Origin: Primulina eburnea
Lineage: Eukaryota; Streptophyta; Magnoliopsida; Lamiales; Gesneriaceae
DNA: 64,000 nucleotides
NCBI RefSeq assembly: GCF_022965805.1
Contig: NC_133105.1
Span: 25,829,208-25,893,207, forward strand
Direction: 5' to 3'
Shown here: piece by piece, positions 24,632 to 36,245 of the stretch
Layout of the letters: each line of letters begins with the position of its first letter
How positions within the stretch are numbered: the first letter of the stretch is position 1
Program-made: the position numbers and the translations under genes
Notes under the pieces: generated by a model
The model's database searches: none
What the model saw: the letters and a program-made list of their open reading frames with translations, nothing else
What the model was told of the DNA's origin: nothing

Positions 24632-25054
24632 ATGTCTGATTCTGATGCATGCAGTAGCACGCACGTTCATGTGACTGATCAGTCAGCCCCTCGTTTAGCT
24701 GAAATTAAAAGAAAGATGGAGAAATATGTTTTTCAGAAGGTATTGACAACCTGGGAAAAGATTGATGAGTTGAAGATGGTGAGTGACAGTGGTGTCATTC
24801 CTACTCGTGCTCAGGAGAGAAGAGCACTGAAATACCTTGCTCGTTTTTAGGTTAGCCACGTTAATGATTTGGTTGAAGACAAATGTCTTTTAGAAGCAAT
24901 GCTATGGAAGGAGTGGCATGTTGTTGATAAGATTTCAAAGTCAAGGGAATTTGCTGGAGTTCGAATTTATGAGTTGAATGACTGGGTTAGGGCATGGCTA
25001 GATACAGTTGGATCTATGATTTTTTCTGTAAATTGGGAACGTTGGTATTCTTAA
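24632..25054 (+). pseudogene. RE4 antisense ORF 2, paralogue with one stop
   Basis: A 141-codon frame on the plus strand is broken by a single in-frame TAG at 24848-24850. It shares the pattern of antisense ORF 1: TWEKIDELKMVSDSGVIPTRAQER aligns with YWEEMQELEF..SGRVSSFRRKAQ, then LLEAMLWKEWHVVDKI with LFLLKELEILRRI, and a W-x3-W tail. It begins MSDSDACSSTHVHVTDQ. It ends 13 bp from the 3' end of RE4 pol on the other strand, so transcripts would converge. Function unknown. Confidence 0.7.
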
Positions 25055-25067
25055 TGAAATATTATTA

Positions 25068-26954
25068 TCAATTTGTTGTATTCTTATTTTCTGCACTTAA
25101 TTCTGTTAGTGAAGTTATATCAATTAAACCAAGAATATTTCGGAAATAAGAAAACTTAGCCTCTGGTAACGGTTTTGTGAAGATGTCTGCTGCTTGTTGT
25201 TCCGTTGAGACGTATTCTAATATGATGTTCTTCTTTAGTGCATGATCTCTGATGAAATGATGTCTGACATCTATATGCTTAGTCCTGGAGTGAAGAACTG
25301 GATTGTATGCAATAGCTATTGTACTAGTGTTGTCACAGAATATTGGTGATTCCTTTGCATCAACACCATAATCTTTCAGTTGTTGCTGAATCCAGAGTAG
25401 TTGGGCACAGCAGCTTCCAGCAGCAAGATATTCTACTTCAGTTGTGGAAGTTGCTATGGATGTTTGCTTCTTACTGAACCAAGAGATCAGTCTGTCTCCA
25501 AGAAACTGACATGATCCACTTGTACTTTTACGATCAAGCTTGCATCCTGCATAATCTGCATCTGAATAGCCAACTAAATTGAAAGATGAGTCTTTAGAGT
25601 ACCATAAACCAACATTTTCCGTGCCTTTAAGATATCTCAAGATACGTTTGGCCGCAGAAAAATGTGATTGCTTGGGGTTAGCTTGAAATCTTGCACATAT
25701 ACATACAGCAAACATAATATCAGGGCGACTAGCAGTTAGGTACAATAAAGAACCTATTAAACCTCTGTATAGTGTCGTCTCAACTGATATTCCCCCTTGA
25801 TCAGTGTCTAATTTAACTGATGAACTCATTGGAGTGCTTACTGCTGAACAAGATTCCATGCCAAATTTTCTTAGCAATTCCTTGGTATATTTGGTTTGAC
25901 TAATAAATGTTCCTGAATCCAGTTGCTTCACTTGTAAACCAAGAAAGAATGTCAGCTCACCCATCATGCTCATCTCGAATTTATCCTGCATCAGCTTGGA
26001 AAATTTCTTGCATAATTTGGGGTTAGTTGACCCAAAAATAATATCATCAACGTAAATTTGAACAAGTAAGATATGATCATTTTTCGAAAATTTAAACAAA
26101 GTCTTATCAACTGATCCAACAGAAAAATCATGATCAGTTAGGAATTTTGAGAGGGTTTCATACCAAGCCCGTGGAGCTTGTTTGAGACCATATAATGCTT
26201 TGTTCAAATGATAAACGTGATCAGGAAAATTATGATTGACAAAACCTGGAGGTTGTTCAACGTAGACTTCTTCTTGCAATTGGCCATTTAGGAATGCACT
26301 TTTCACATCCATTTGATAGACTTTAAAGTTTTTGAAGGATGCATAGGCAAGAAATATTCTGATTGCCTCCAGTCTTGCAACTGGTGCATATGTTTCATCA
26401 TAATCAATTCCTTCTTCTTGTCTATACCCTTGTGCCACTAACCTTGCTTTGTTGCGCACAACTGAACCATCTTCGTTCAGTTTGTTTCTGTACACCCATT
26501 TTGTACCTATAACAGTTTTAGAAACTGGTCTTGGAACTAAGTTCCAGACATTGTTATGAACAAACTGATTTAGCTCTTCTTGCATTACATTAATCCAATT
26601 AGGATCAGCAAGAGCTTCGGCAGTTTTTGTTGGTTCGATTTGAGATACAAAAGCTGAATGAATAAATAAATTGAGCATCTGATTTCTTGTTCTTACTGGA
26701 TCAGATGGGTTACCTATTACCAGTTCTGGAGGATGTGATTTCTTCCATCTAAATTCAGCATTGGGTGCTTCACAGCCAGCAAATTCTTCATTAGGTAACT
26801 GAATGTTCTCAGTTTCAGTTGGAGCTGATTCAGTTGATAATTGATTTCCATTTGTTTGCTCCATTAACTGATTGTCAAGATTTGCTTCCAATTCAGCTGG
26901 TTGATCCAATATCTCAGGTTCAGGTGTATGAAAGATATTCTGATGAGTCATCAT
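25068..26954 (-). pseudogene. RE4 reverse transcriptase-RNase H
   Basis: This 628-residue frame holds the Copia [47 protein letters not shown] and the catalytic [11 protein letters not shown]. RNase H follows ([20 protein letters not shown]) and the tail [13 protein letters not shown] near 25130. RT and RNase H motifs look intact. It is out of frame with the protease-integrase frame (overlap 26920-26954), so the polyprotein is broken unless a frameshift occurs. The start at 26954 is simply the first ATG in frame. Confidence 0.9.
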
Positions 26955-28305
26955 CTTCCAGACTGATATCTGTAAATCGATCAGCTAGCTCAACTTGATC
27001 AGTTGGCTTATCGATTAGTGCAGTTTCATCAAAATCAACATGTGCAGATTCTTCAACATTCAAGGTTTTCTTATTAAATACTGTGTAAGCTATGCTAACT
27101 GATGAATATCCAAGGAATATTCCTTCTGCTGATTTGACATCGAATGCTTTTAGATAATTTTTACCATTGTTATGAATAAAACATCTACAGCCAAATATTT
27201 TGAAGTAAGTGATTATGCTTTTTCTTCCATGCCAGATCTCATATGGTGTTTTCATGTGATTTTTATTAATCATTGATCTGTTCTGAGTGTAGCATGCAGT
27301 GTTTACTGCTTCTGCCCAAAATCTTTGAGAAATACCTGAATCAGCAAGCATCGTTCTAGCAGCTTCCTTAAGAGTCCGATTCCTTCTCTCAGCTACACCG
27401 TTTTGCTGAGGTGTTCTTGATGCTGAGAACTCATGCTTGATTCCAGTATTTTCTAAAAAGTTTGAAAGTGTTTGATTGATGAATTCAGTTCCTCGATCAG
27501 ATCTGATTCGATCAATCCCAACTGATTTTTCATTTAAAAGTCTTTTGAAGAGTTTAATCAGTTGTGCAGCAGTATGGTCTTTGGATTTGAGAAATATAAC
27601 CCAAGTAAATCTTGAAAAGTCATCTACGACCACCAAGGTGTATTTCATTCCCCCTAAGCTCATGACTGGTATTGGACCAAAGAGATCCATGTGCAATAAT
27701 TCTAAGCATCGGGATGAAGATTTACAGCCTTTGTTTTTGAAAGAGGATCGAACTTGTTTTCCATACTGACATACTGAACAAAGTTTTTCTTTTGAAAAAT
27801 TTATTTTGGGCAAACCAGTTACAAGTTCATGCTTACTCAGATAGGCAAGAGATTTAAAATTTAAATGATTTAACCGTTTATGCCACAACCAGTTTTGAGA
27901 TGATTTAGACGCAATAAAGCATACTGGTGTATAAGGTTGATCATTCCAGCTGACTTTGTAAGTGTTTCCACACCTTTTGCCAGTTAGAATAATCTCTTCA
28001 GTTGAGTTTTTGACTGAACAAGAGTGTTTGTCAAACTGAACTGAGAATCCATTATCGCATAACTGACTAATGCTTATCAGATTATACTTAAGATTCTCGA
28101 CTAATAAAATATCATTAATGGTGAAGTTACCATGGATAAGCTTACCCTTACCCACAGTTTTACCTTTGGAATTATCCCCAAAACTGATGTTTGGACCATT
28201 GTATTTGACCAGTTGAGATAATAAGTTTGAATCTCCTATCATGTGTCGTGAACATCCACTGTCCAGATACCATATTGATCCAATGCTTGTTCCTATTGTC
28301 TGCAA
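26920..28305 (-). pseudogene. RE4 protease and integrase
   Basis: This 461-residue frame holds the aspartic protease motif WYLDSGCSRHMIG and the pre-integrase segment NWLWHKRLNHLNFKS with the zinc-binding CSVCQYGKQ. The integrase core follows, with DLFGPIPV, VVVDDFSRFTWV, SDRGTEFINQ and TPQQNGVAERRNRTL. The catalytic D, D and E positions are present. It is separated from the upstream frame by a frameshift and stop near 28330 and from RT by a frameshift near 26930. Confidence 0.88.
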
Positions 28306-28337
28306 TTAAACACAAAATAAGATTCTGGTACCCTTTT

Positions 28338-30305
28338 CTATTTGGGTCCAAAGTTGATTAGTCCTTTAGGAATCCAGACTTGAATCAGTCTAACTGACCG
28401 TCCTGTTGCTGTATTCCATATGGTCCTTCTCTGTTTGTGTGTGCTTGGTGTATGGTGTGTGGATGATACAACATGTGTTTTGTCCTTTTTCAACTGATTG
28501 TTCAGCCGATATCTTTTCTGAACTGGCTTACTGTTGTAGTAGTTTGAGTAGCCATATGAATATTTTCTGCTGAGAGTTTTTGGTTGCTGATTCCATGAGT
28601 CAGTCTTACCCTTTGGATTATATCCAATTCCACATCTCATGCCTTTATTCATATTCTGAGATGGCTGTTCAATCAGTTTGCTCGACTATTCTTGATTTTG
28701 TACCATAACTGATTTTACAAAGTGAATATATTTCCCTTTGTTCATATTCAGTTTTGATTGAGTATCTTGGGAAGACAAATCATCTTTACTACAGAATCCT
28801 AAACCAGTTTTATCATCAACTGATTTCTGAGAATTCTGTATATTAGTTAAAGCTTTAGATGATTTGTTCCAAACTTGAATGAGCTCATTGAGCTTTGTAT
28901 TTTCAAGCGACAATTTTTGAATCATTGATTGATTCCTGCTTCTTTCATCAGTGAGTTCAGCAATTTCCCTTCTTAGACTCAACATTTCAACTGATTCATC
29001 AGTTTTTGTTTTATCGTCTTTGGGATCATCTTGCTTTGCTCTGAGTTTTTCAAATGATAAAGCAAGCTTTTGATACTCACTGACCATGTCATGAAGAGTT
29101 GAGATGAGTTCTTCTCGTGTAAAATTAATAGAACTAAAATCAAATACCTGCTCGCAGCTTGATTGATCTTCTATGTTATCTGCCATTAGACATGTTACTT
29201 CTTCCTCATCCTCACCTGAACTGCAAGAGCTTTCTGGATCTGACTCTTCGCTGTCAGTTTCTGCCCATTTGGCTTTGCTATCTTCAGTTAGGAGTACTTC
29301 ATGTTTCTTCTTGTAAGGTTTCTTTTCGTCCTTAGATCTCCTTTTGTGCTCATACATTTTCTTCTTTCTTTCAGTTGAGGTTTGATTGTCCTTTTTAGGC
29401 TTTGGACAGTTGGCAATAAAGTGACCCGATTTGCCACAGTTGAAACATACATTAGACTCTTCTCTGGAGTTGTTTCTTTGATAATTCTTCTGAAAATTTC
29501 CTTGATTTTTCCTCATGAATCTTCCAAATTTCTTAATGAATAGAGACATGGCATCATTGCTCAGTTGATCAGCAGTTTTCTCAACTGAACCAGTTGATTC
29601 ATTTCTAACAGCAGCCAAGGCAGTAGTTGCTGCTGGGGTAGATGGTTCTCCTTCTCGAGTTTGAAGTTCAAACTCATATGCTTTTAGATCTGCAAATAAA
29701 TCATGAAGTTCAACTTTGTTAAGATCTTTGGATTCCCTCATTGCCATAGTTTTGACATCCCATTCTTTGGGAAGTCCTCTGATTACTTTCAACGCCACTT
29801 CTTTATTTGTATACACTTTTCCAAGTGCATTTAGTTCGTTGATAATACAGCTTGTTCTTTCATCATACTCATCCATTGTTTCTCCCATCTTCATTCTGAT
29901 GTTGTCGAACTTCTGCATAGCAACTGAAAGTTTGTTTTCTTTTGTTTGATCATTTCCTTCGCAAAGTTGAATTAACTTCTCCCAAATTTCTTTGGCGGTT
30001 TTGCACATTTTGATCTTACTGGACGTTACTTTGTCCAGTGTCTTATACAATATGTCTTTTGCAACGTTGTCTAGATTTGCCTTTCTCTTGTCCTCTGTAG
30101 TCCACTCATCTCGAGGCTTTTCAATTCGGTGAGGTGCCCCTTCAGTAATAGCAACAGCTGTGTTTGCTTTCAAAATTTTCATGGGTCCGTCAATTATGAC
30201 GTACCACATGTCATCGTCTTGTGCAGCTAGATGAGCCTGCATTCTGATTTTCCAATCATCAAAATCTTCCCTGGAGAACATTGGAATCTTATTGAATGAA
30301 GACAT
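28338..30305 (-). pseudogene. RE4 gag (nucleocapsid polyprotein)
   Basis: The ATG at 30305 opens MSSFNKIPMFSREDFDDWK, the capsid-like UBN2 region of Copia gag. The zinc knuckle CFNCGKSGHFIANC lies near 29440-29400. Acidic and coiled-coil segments follow (LRREIAELTDERSRNQSMI). An in-frame TAG at 28686-28688 ends the 539-residue frame. The same frame then stays open to 28338, where it meets a stop ahead of the protease. In this lineage gag and pol are normally one ORF, so the TAG is probably a disabling change, though read-through cannot be excluded. Confidence 0.85.
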
Positions 30306-30349
30306 AGTGATTAGATTGAGGATAGATAATCTTTGACAGGATATGCCTT

Positions 30350-30361
30350 GCTCTGATACCA
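30350..30361 (-). other. Primer-binding site of RE4
   Basis: On the minus strand this reads TGGTATCAGAGC, the standard plant initiator-methionine tRNA primer site, two bases inside the 5' LTR. Confidence 0.92.
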
Positions 30362-30363
30362 CT

Positions 30364-31330
30364 TGTTAGGATCGGTTATTGACTAAGGAGTGTTTAGAAG
30401 GGGGGGAGGGTTGAATAAACACTTCTAGGAATTTAAATGTTTTTCGAAAAAGGTAGTTCAGTTTTGTTACAAACTGAACTAAGTATCCGTCGGTCAATAT
30501 CAATCAGTTAAACTGAATAAGCAGTTGCGGAAAATTAACTGATTGAAAGATAGAATATCTAACTGGAAATAAAAAGCTGAAATAAAGACAACACAATATG
30601 TTTCTGGATGTTCGGAGAATTGAATAACTCCTACGTCACCCCTTCTATCACAAGGATAGGATATTCACTAAAAGACTTTGATCGAGTACAACGCTTGTAC
30701 AGACCCACTTCAGTTAGGACTTATCTATTGCCTGAACTGAAACTCTTAGTATAATACAATGATCTCTGTAAGTAACTGAACTTAGCACTTATCGAATTAT
30801 CAATATTTCAGAGTGCTAGTTTGCTCAATGTGTAGCCTTGATTGCTACGAATAGATCTGATAAGTGTGAGCTGAGATTTTGAAAGAGTAATGGCAAGTTT
30901 GAGATTGGTAAATCGTGTCATCTGTCAACTGATCTTTAGTCATATTTATAGACTTATCTTTCAACGGTAATTTTGAATTCTCGTATCCATTGATTGCCAC
31001 CTTATCATTTCTTGGACAATGTTCTTGATTGCCGCTTCATCATTTATTGTAAGACGGCGTATAAATCTCAATAGCCGAAATACGTTGTTCTATGCAGTGC
31101 GGCTTTCCATATTCAGTTGCTGTCTGATATGTCTTTTTGTCTGTTGAATGATCTTTCCCGAGGTATCTTCAGTTGAGAAGCTTTAATGTTTTAACTGATC
31201 AGTTCTCAACTGATCAGTTTGTGTCAACTGATTTCAGTTGAATGTCCAGCTGCCGAATTTGCTTTCATGTATTAGTTGATTTGATCGATTGATTTATGTT
31301 TTGTCAAACTCCAGAATTTAGTTTCCAACA
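30364..31330 (-). repeat. 5' LTR of RE4
   Basis: 967 bp from TGTTAGGATCGG to CCAACA. It differs from the 3' LTR by seven substitutions and a 4-bp insertion (aggg near 30407) by my reading. It carries the same CAGTTG/CAACTG cluster (about 31119-31246) and a CTATAAATA box. Confidence 0.95.
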
Positions 31331-31381
31331 ACCTCGCTCCGATACCACTTTTTAGGATCATGAAAGAGTTTAGAGGGGGGT
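31331..31381 (-). mobile_element. RE3: displaced 5' end (primer site and LTR stub)
   Basis: Directly right of RE4 and its acctc duplication, the minus strand reads TGGTATCGGAGC at 31336-31347, a primer-binding site with one difference from the standard. A short LTR stub follows (TTAGGATCATGAAAGAGTTT from 31352), resembling the RE4 LTR end. The stub is cut after about 30 bp by RE6. Together with 12193-17843 this makes up RE3. Confidence 0.75.
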
Positions 31382-31878
31382 TGTTGGAACATTTCATGTT
31401 CGCAATCTTAATTTTGATGTTAACAAAATTTGCTATTTTGTTTCTAATGATTTACTTTAGTGCGCAGGTAGCTAGGAACTGATCATTTAAGCGAGGTAAA
31501 ACTGAAGTTGTCGAAGACACCAACTGAAAGCATCAACTGATCAACCAAACTGAACAAGTTCAACTGATGTATCGTAAAAGAGTTCAACTGATTGTTCAGT
31601 TGATAGGTGGTTCAGCAGGAGAACCTCAGAAGCCCGGCCAGTTGAAGAAGTGTTCAACTGATGAACAACCCAACTGAAGATCAGTTCAACTGAACAAAAG
31701 CGAAATCAGTTCAATTGACGAGTCAACTAATTTCATCAGCCCAACTGAAGACCAGTTCAACTGACCAGTTCAGAACATCAGTTTGGAGCAATCAACTGCA
31801 AATCAAGACAAACTGATTTAAGTGGAATCCAGCTGTGTGCAAAGGTACAAAACATTTGTCCATTCAAAGGAAAATAGT
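31382..31878 (+). mobile_element. RE6: Copia LTR fragment (U3 start)
   Basis: It starts TGTTGGAACATTTCATG, like an LTR terminus, and is rich in CAACTGA/TCAGTTG words between 31500 and 31800, as in the RE4 U3. No coding sequence is seen. It is cut at 31878 by the LTR of RE7. The assignment as a plus-strand LTR start is an inference from the terminus and word content. Confidence 0.5.
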
Positions 31879-34486
31879 TGTAAAGTCCAGAAATTTAATT
31901 CACGTAACCTAAATGTGCATATCTAGGATTTTATTTTAAATTATGTGTTTAATTATTTTTATTAATTTTATGCATAATTAATACATAGTAGTAATTATTT
32001 CGTAAAATTTTAAAAGTTCATGCATTAGGGCTTCTAGATGCATTTCACACTCAAACGAGGAACGGGGACCGGACCGGAGATTTTCAAGAAAACTAATTTT
32101 ATTACATGATTAATTTTTATTAATTAATCTAAGATGTTTTAAAGGTATTTTTCAAGAATTGAGATTTATTGGGTATTTTTAACCGCGGGATTTTTATTTT
32201 TAACGGTACGTAAATTTTATCGAATCAAGGGAATTTTTGAGGGTTCGGCTAGTATTTTCAAAATCTTTCCAAAACGAAATATTTTTCGGGAGTGTGTTTA
32301 AATTTAATGGGCTTATTTTTAAGCTTATTGGGCTTAAAACCCCTTTTATTTTAATTGAGACTTATTAGGACACATTTTAATTAACCTAAACTACAATTAA
32401 ACTAAACCTAACCTACCCTACACCATTTACCCATCCCACCATCCGAAAACCCCTCACTCCCTCATTTTTTAGGTGGTTCAGCAGCATTTCTTCTATTAAA
32501 TTGCAAGTGGTTGCTTCTGTTTCCTTTATTCTTGAAGAAAAAAATATATAATTCCTCCGGTGCTCCTCTCTTCATTCCTCTTGTGTTGATACATCATAAG
32601 ACACGTACTATACCATCCCTGCTGCATCATTCACGTGATATATGTCTGAAATGTTTGTATCATGCATAAGATTTTTCGATTCAACCATGTGTGTGTGAGA
32701 TTTTCGGTTTCTATGTGTATTCATGAATCATACGATTTTTGTTCACGTTTTCTGAAATTTTGAGTGCAAGGGCTGCTGTCTTGAACGTCTAGGGGCTTTT
32801 AGTGGAGTCAAGATGATGGCATGGGGCTCGGGTTTGTTGCTGGACGCAGCAAGGTGAGATCGAGGGGATGTTTTCTTGGTTGCTCTCGGTTAGGGGCTGT
32901 GGGTAGGATAGGAGGAGAGCTGGTGGTGTGATGGTTGAACCAAGGCTTGGACCAGACTCTGGTGGGTCTGAGTCACAACCCAGGAAGGCCAAGCCACCGC
33001 TTGAACCACCTGAACCAACGGCCGTGAGCACTAGAGGAGGGAAGCTCGGGTGGAGTGGTTTTGAGAAATTCTTTCGATGCTGTGTTGTAGACTGCATGGG
33101 GTTGGTGGCTCAGTCATAATAGGTTCCTTAGGGTCTGTTCTAGGTCCATGTTAAGCTGGTTCATTGCTGGTACGTTGGGTTTGGCTAGTGTGTGAATTTT
33201 TGGGAAGATGAGTGTGCTAGAGTGCAAATAAGGAAGGGACCGAACTTTAGGTGGCTTTCTGGAATTTTCAGCCGTGGGTTTAGGGGCTTGGTTACATTTT
33301 TAATGAATTTTAAGTGTTTGTAAGATATGGTAAAAAGTTTGGGAAAATTCGGTTAAGTTTCGAGTCGATTCGGTTAAAACCGGGATACCGGTCCAAGTTT
33401 TAAAATGAATTGGTTAAGTTATGAAATGTGCTCAAGTTTACGTCTAAAAATGATTATAAATAAGAATTAATTGATACGTCTAGATTTAAGCTTAAAAAAA
33501 TTATGAAAAATTATATTTAAGCTCAAATAATTATTAGAAGTCGAATTTTTTTAATTTGGAAATTTTATGCTAAGGTTTGGTTTAATTCGGGATTAAAATG
33601 TATTAATATGTTATATTTAATGATTAGTTTAAAATTCAAAGATTTAAGCCAAATAAAAATATGAGAAAATTCATGTAGGCTTAAATAATTATTTGGGACA
33701 TGTTAGAGTCAATGAAATTAAGAAAATGTCAAAAACGTGAAATTTTACGTCTAGGGGCAAAATGGTCATTTTGCACTCGGGGTGAGATTTTGGTCCTGGC
33801 AGCGCCCTGAGCACAAATTATGATATTTTTAAATGTTCATGCATCACGTTTATGATATTTATGAAATTATGATAAATACGGTGCATGCTTGGTTTAAAGG
33901 AAAAATTACACGTATATGATGACATGAGATGACATGCTTTAATATGATATGATTTTACACGATACCATTACGTATATGATGACATGAGATGACATGATTT
34001 GACACGACAAGATTTTATAAGACACGTTTATGTTCATGTTTTTAAGATCATGAAAGATATGTTGAGTATGATACTTTTCACTGCTGTGTGCCTGTATATG
34101 TACTTGTTATTCCTGGTACAGGTGTGCTGAGTCTTTAGACTCACTGGACGTGTGTGATGCAGGTGAGCTTCATGATGAGGAGACTGGAGGTGCCGAACTC
34201 TGAGTAGGCAGTCCTGGTGCGGTGACGCGACCCGAAGACCACATGTTTTCCGCATTTGATTATGAGTGTTGTGAGGAGATGAATGTTTTTATATGTTGAT
34301 GATTTTAAGATTTTATTTGTTCATGTTTACGTATGATTCTGGATAAGTTTATGATTCTGGATAAAATTGGTTATTTTAATCGGCGCTATTTTTTTATGGT
34401 TAAATATTTAAGATCATTTTTAAATATTATTTTGAAAATGTGAGTTTTAAAAAAAAAATTCTCTTTAAAAATGAGTAGACGCTACA
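31879..34486 (+). repeat. 5' LTR of RE7
   Basis: 2608 bp from TGTAAAGTCCAG to GACGCTACA, giving TGTA/TACA inverted ends, with the primer site two bases downstream. Unlike RE8-RE11 it lacks a CGC-N4-GCG array. It contains a 60-bp tandem duplication near 33910. Confidence 0.82.
33910..34029 (+). repeat. 60-bp tandem duplication in RE7 LTR
   Basis: The block ACGTATATGATGACATGAGA starts at 33910 and again at 33970; the copies diverge after about 27 bp but retain GATATGATTTTA/ACACGATA-like sequence. Confidence 0.7.
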
Positions 34487-34488
34487 GT

Positions 34489-34500
34489 TGGTATCAGAGC
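34489..34500 (+). other. Primer-binding site of RE7
   Basis: TGGTATCAGAGC, complementary to the initiator-methionine tRNA 3' end, two bases after the LTR. Confidence 0.92.
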
Positions 34501-34761
34501 AAGGGTCCTGTATAGGATTGTGCCACCGCCTGCTTCTGCCGCTCAGTCTTCAAGCCTCAAGTGTGTAAGCTTTTATGTTTTAAATGTTTAAAATGATTTA
34601 CTATTATCACATGCACGTTTGCATGATTCACGCTTTACAATGATTTACTGCACATGTTTAACAGCTTTTACGATTTAAGGTTTATTAAAAAATAAATTAA
34701 AAAAAATATGATAAGATTAATTTCATGATTGGTTATGTTTTAAATTGGACTGTTTTCAGAT

Positions 34762-35809
34762 ATGCCTCCCAGACGTGATCCCAATAATGATAGGCATGAA
34801 GAGATTCCTGGAGGAGGCAGAGGACCACCACCACCACCACCAGGGGACCCCTCTACCCGAGTACTTGAGGGGATAGCGAGGCTCATGGAGCTGGTCCAGC
34901 AGGCGCCTCGCCAACAGACTGATATTTTTGAGAAATTCCGTAGGCTCAACCCGAAGGAGTTCGGGGGTACTACTGATCCATTCATAGCAGAGGGATGGAT
35001 CCGATCTCTGGAGCTACATTTTGAGTATCTGCAGATGGGGGATGGCGATCGGGCCAGGTGCGCCATCTATATGTTGAGAGACGATGCGTCTCTATGGTGG
35101 GAGGGAGCCGCTCATGCTGTGGACGTGGCTACCCTTACCTGGGACAGATTCAAGGAACTATTTTACTGGAAGTACTTTCCAGCCGACGTCAGGGGCCGCC
35201 TGACGAGAGAGTTTATGAGTCTCCGCCAGGGGGACTCATCTGTGGCGGAGTTTATTCGCAAGTTTGATCGAGGATGTCACTTCGTGCCTCTTATTGCCAG
35301 GGATACTGGACAGAAGCTGCGGCACTTTATGGATGGACTGAGACATACCCTTCGCCGGGATGTGATGCCGATGAGGCCTGCGAGTTACGATGAGGCCACT
35401 TCTTGTGCCTTCCAGGCGGAGCAGGCGATCCGAGACATAGATTTTGAGCTCCAGTGGAAGCGGCACCAGCCTCAGTCCAGTTTCCAGCCACAGAAGAAAC
35501 AGTTTATTGGGCAACCGAGATAGCAGGGGCAACAAAAGCTCCAAAGGCAGATTAGGAGGCCACAATAGCAGCAGCAGAGAGTTCCTCAAGCGCCAGGAGC
35601 GCCTAAGCCAGATGACGGGAAGCCTTGCCCGCAGTGCGGTAAGTTTCATTTCGGTAAGTGCATGTGGGGAACCTTCAAATGTTTCGTGTGCGGACAGGAT
35701 GGCCATAAAGCAACAGATTGCCCTAGGAACAAGGGCCCCACTACTGGCCGGGCTTATGTGATGCATGTCGAGGAGGCCGATGCAGCGGCAGATTCGACAC
35801 TGATTACCG
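34762..35809 (+). pseudogene. RE7 gag with zinc knuckles
   Basis: The ATG at 34762 (MPPRRDPNNDRHEE) opens a Ty3/gypsy gag with a Pro/Gly-rich N terminus. The retrotransposon gag domain follows: WIRSLELHFEYLQ, LWWEGAAH, FYWKYFPADVRGRL, MSLRQGDSSVAEF. A TAG at 35521-35523 interrupts it, but the frame continues after it to 35809 with another TAG near 35566. It encodes CPQCGKFHFGKC and CFVCGQDGHKATDC, two zinc knuckles. The last codons (LIT plus one G) join in frame to the protease across the putative intron. Confidence 0.85.
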
Positions 35810-36245
35810 GTAACCATATTGTTTAAGATTTTAAATTTTCGCATGATTGCTTCGATTTAATGCTTGCTTGATGATTTACTTATTGATATTGATAACATAG
35901 AAAGAATTAGGATGCATGTTCTACCTAATAGAGGCTATGTTCTAAATTTCTGTAATTTAGAGGATTTATTAGTAAAATTTTCAAAATTTTGTGAAGTTTT
36001 GGGGTTAAATTCGAAAATAAGGTCAGGGTCGTGTTGCCATTTTCGATAATTTGAAGGATCTGGGTGCAATTTTTGAAACTTTAAGGGGTTAATTTGCAAT
36101 TTTTGATTTTCTGAGGTTGAATTTCGAACTTCTGGGAATTGATGCTTGGATTAATACAGTGATTGTTCGAGGATTTTGGATTAATTGTCGATAAGAAGTT
36201 CCTTAAGTTCGACTCTATTAGATTTGATGGTATGTTTTTTCGCAG
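35810..36245 (+). other. Putative spliceosomal intron in RE7 gag-pro junction
   Basis: 436 bp bounded by G|GTAACC and TTTTTTCGCAG|GG. It is T-rich and of lower GC than the flanking coding sequence, with stops in all frames. Joining 35809 to 36246 restores one continuous frame reading LITGRIHIAGVAMHALLDSG, the usual run-in to a Tekay/Del protease. 436 is not a multiple of three, so retention breaks the frame. Confidence 0.7.

Larger units (their letters stand above)
17844..31330 (-). mobile_element. RE4: full-length SIRE-like Copia element with extra ORFs
   Basis: This 13,487-bp element has 967- and 963-bp LTRs, a primer site (30350-30361) and a PPT (18807-18818). The order on the minus strand is gag, protease-integrase, RT-RNase H, two antisense (plus-strand) small genes, a long downstream sense ORF, PPT, 3' LTR. 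The flanks carry a perfect target duplication, acctc at 17839-17843 and 31331-31335. The LTRs differ by seven substitutions and one 4-bp indel (my count), so insertion was recent. A Copia element with ~1-kb LTRs and a long ORF after pol fits the SIRE/Maximus lineage. It contains the solo LTR RE5. Confidence 0.93.

Noticed and set aside
26920..26954. Programmed frameshift between RE4 integrase and RT
   Set aside because: The overlap is only 35 bp, lies in a poorly conserved linker and shows no clear slippery site or structure; the lineage normally has one frame. A mutation is simpler.
32789..33119. ORFs on both strands in the RE7 LTR
   Set aside because: Short, overlapping in opposite strands and inside an LTR; no motif recognised.
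34489..34500. tRNA gene candidate
   Set aside because: TGGTATCAGAGC here and at 30350 matches only a tRNA 3' end complement and lies at LTR borders, so these are primer-binding sites.
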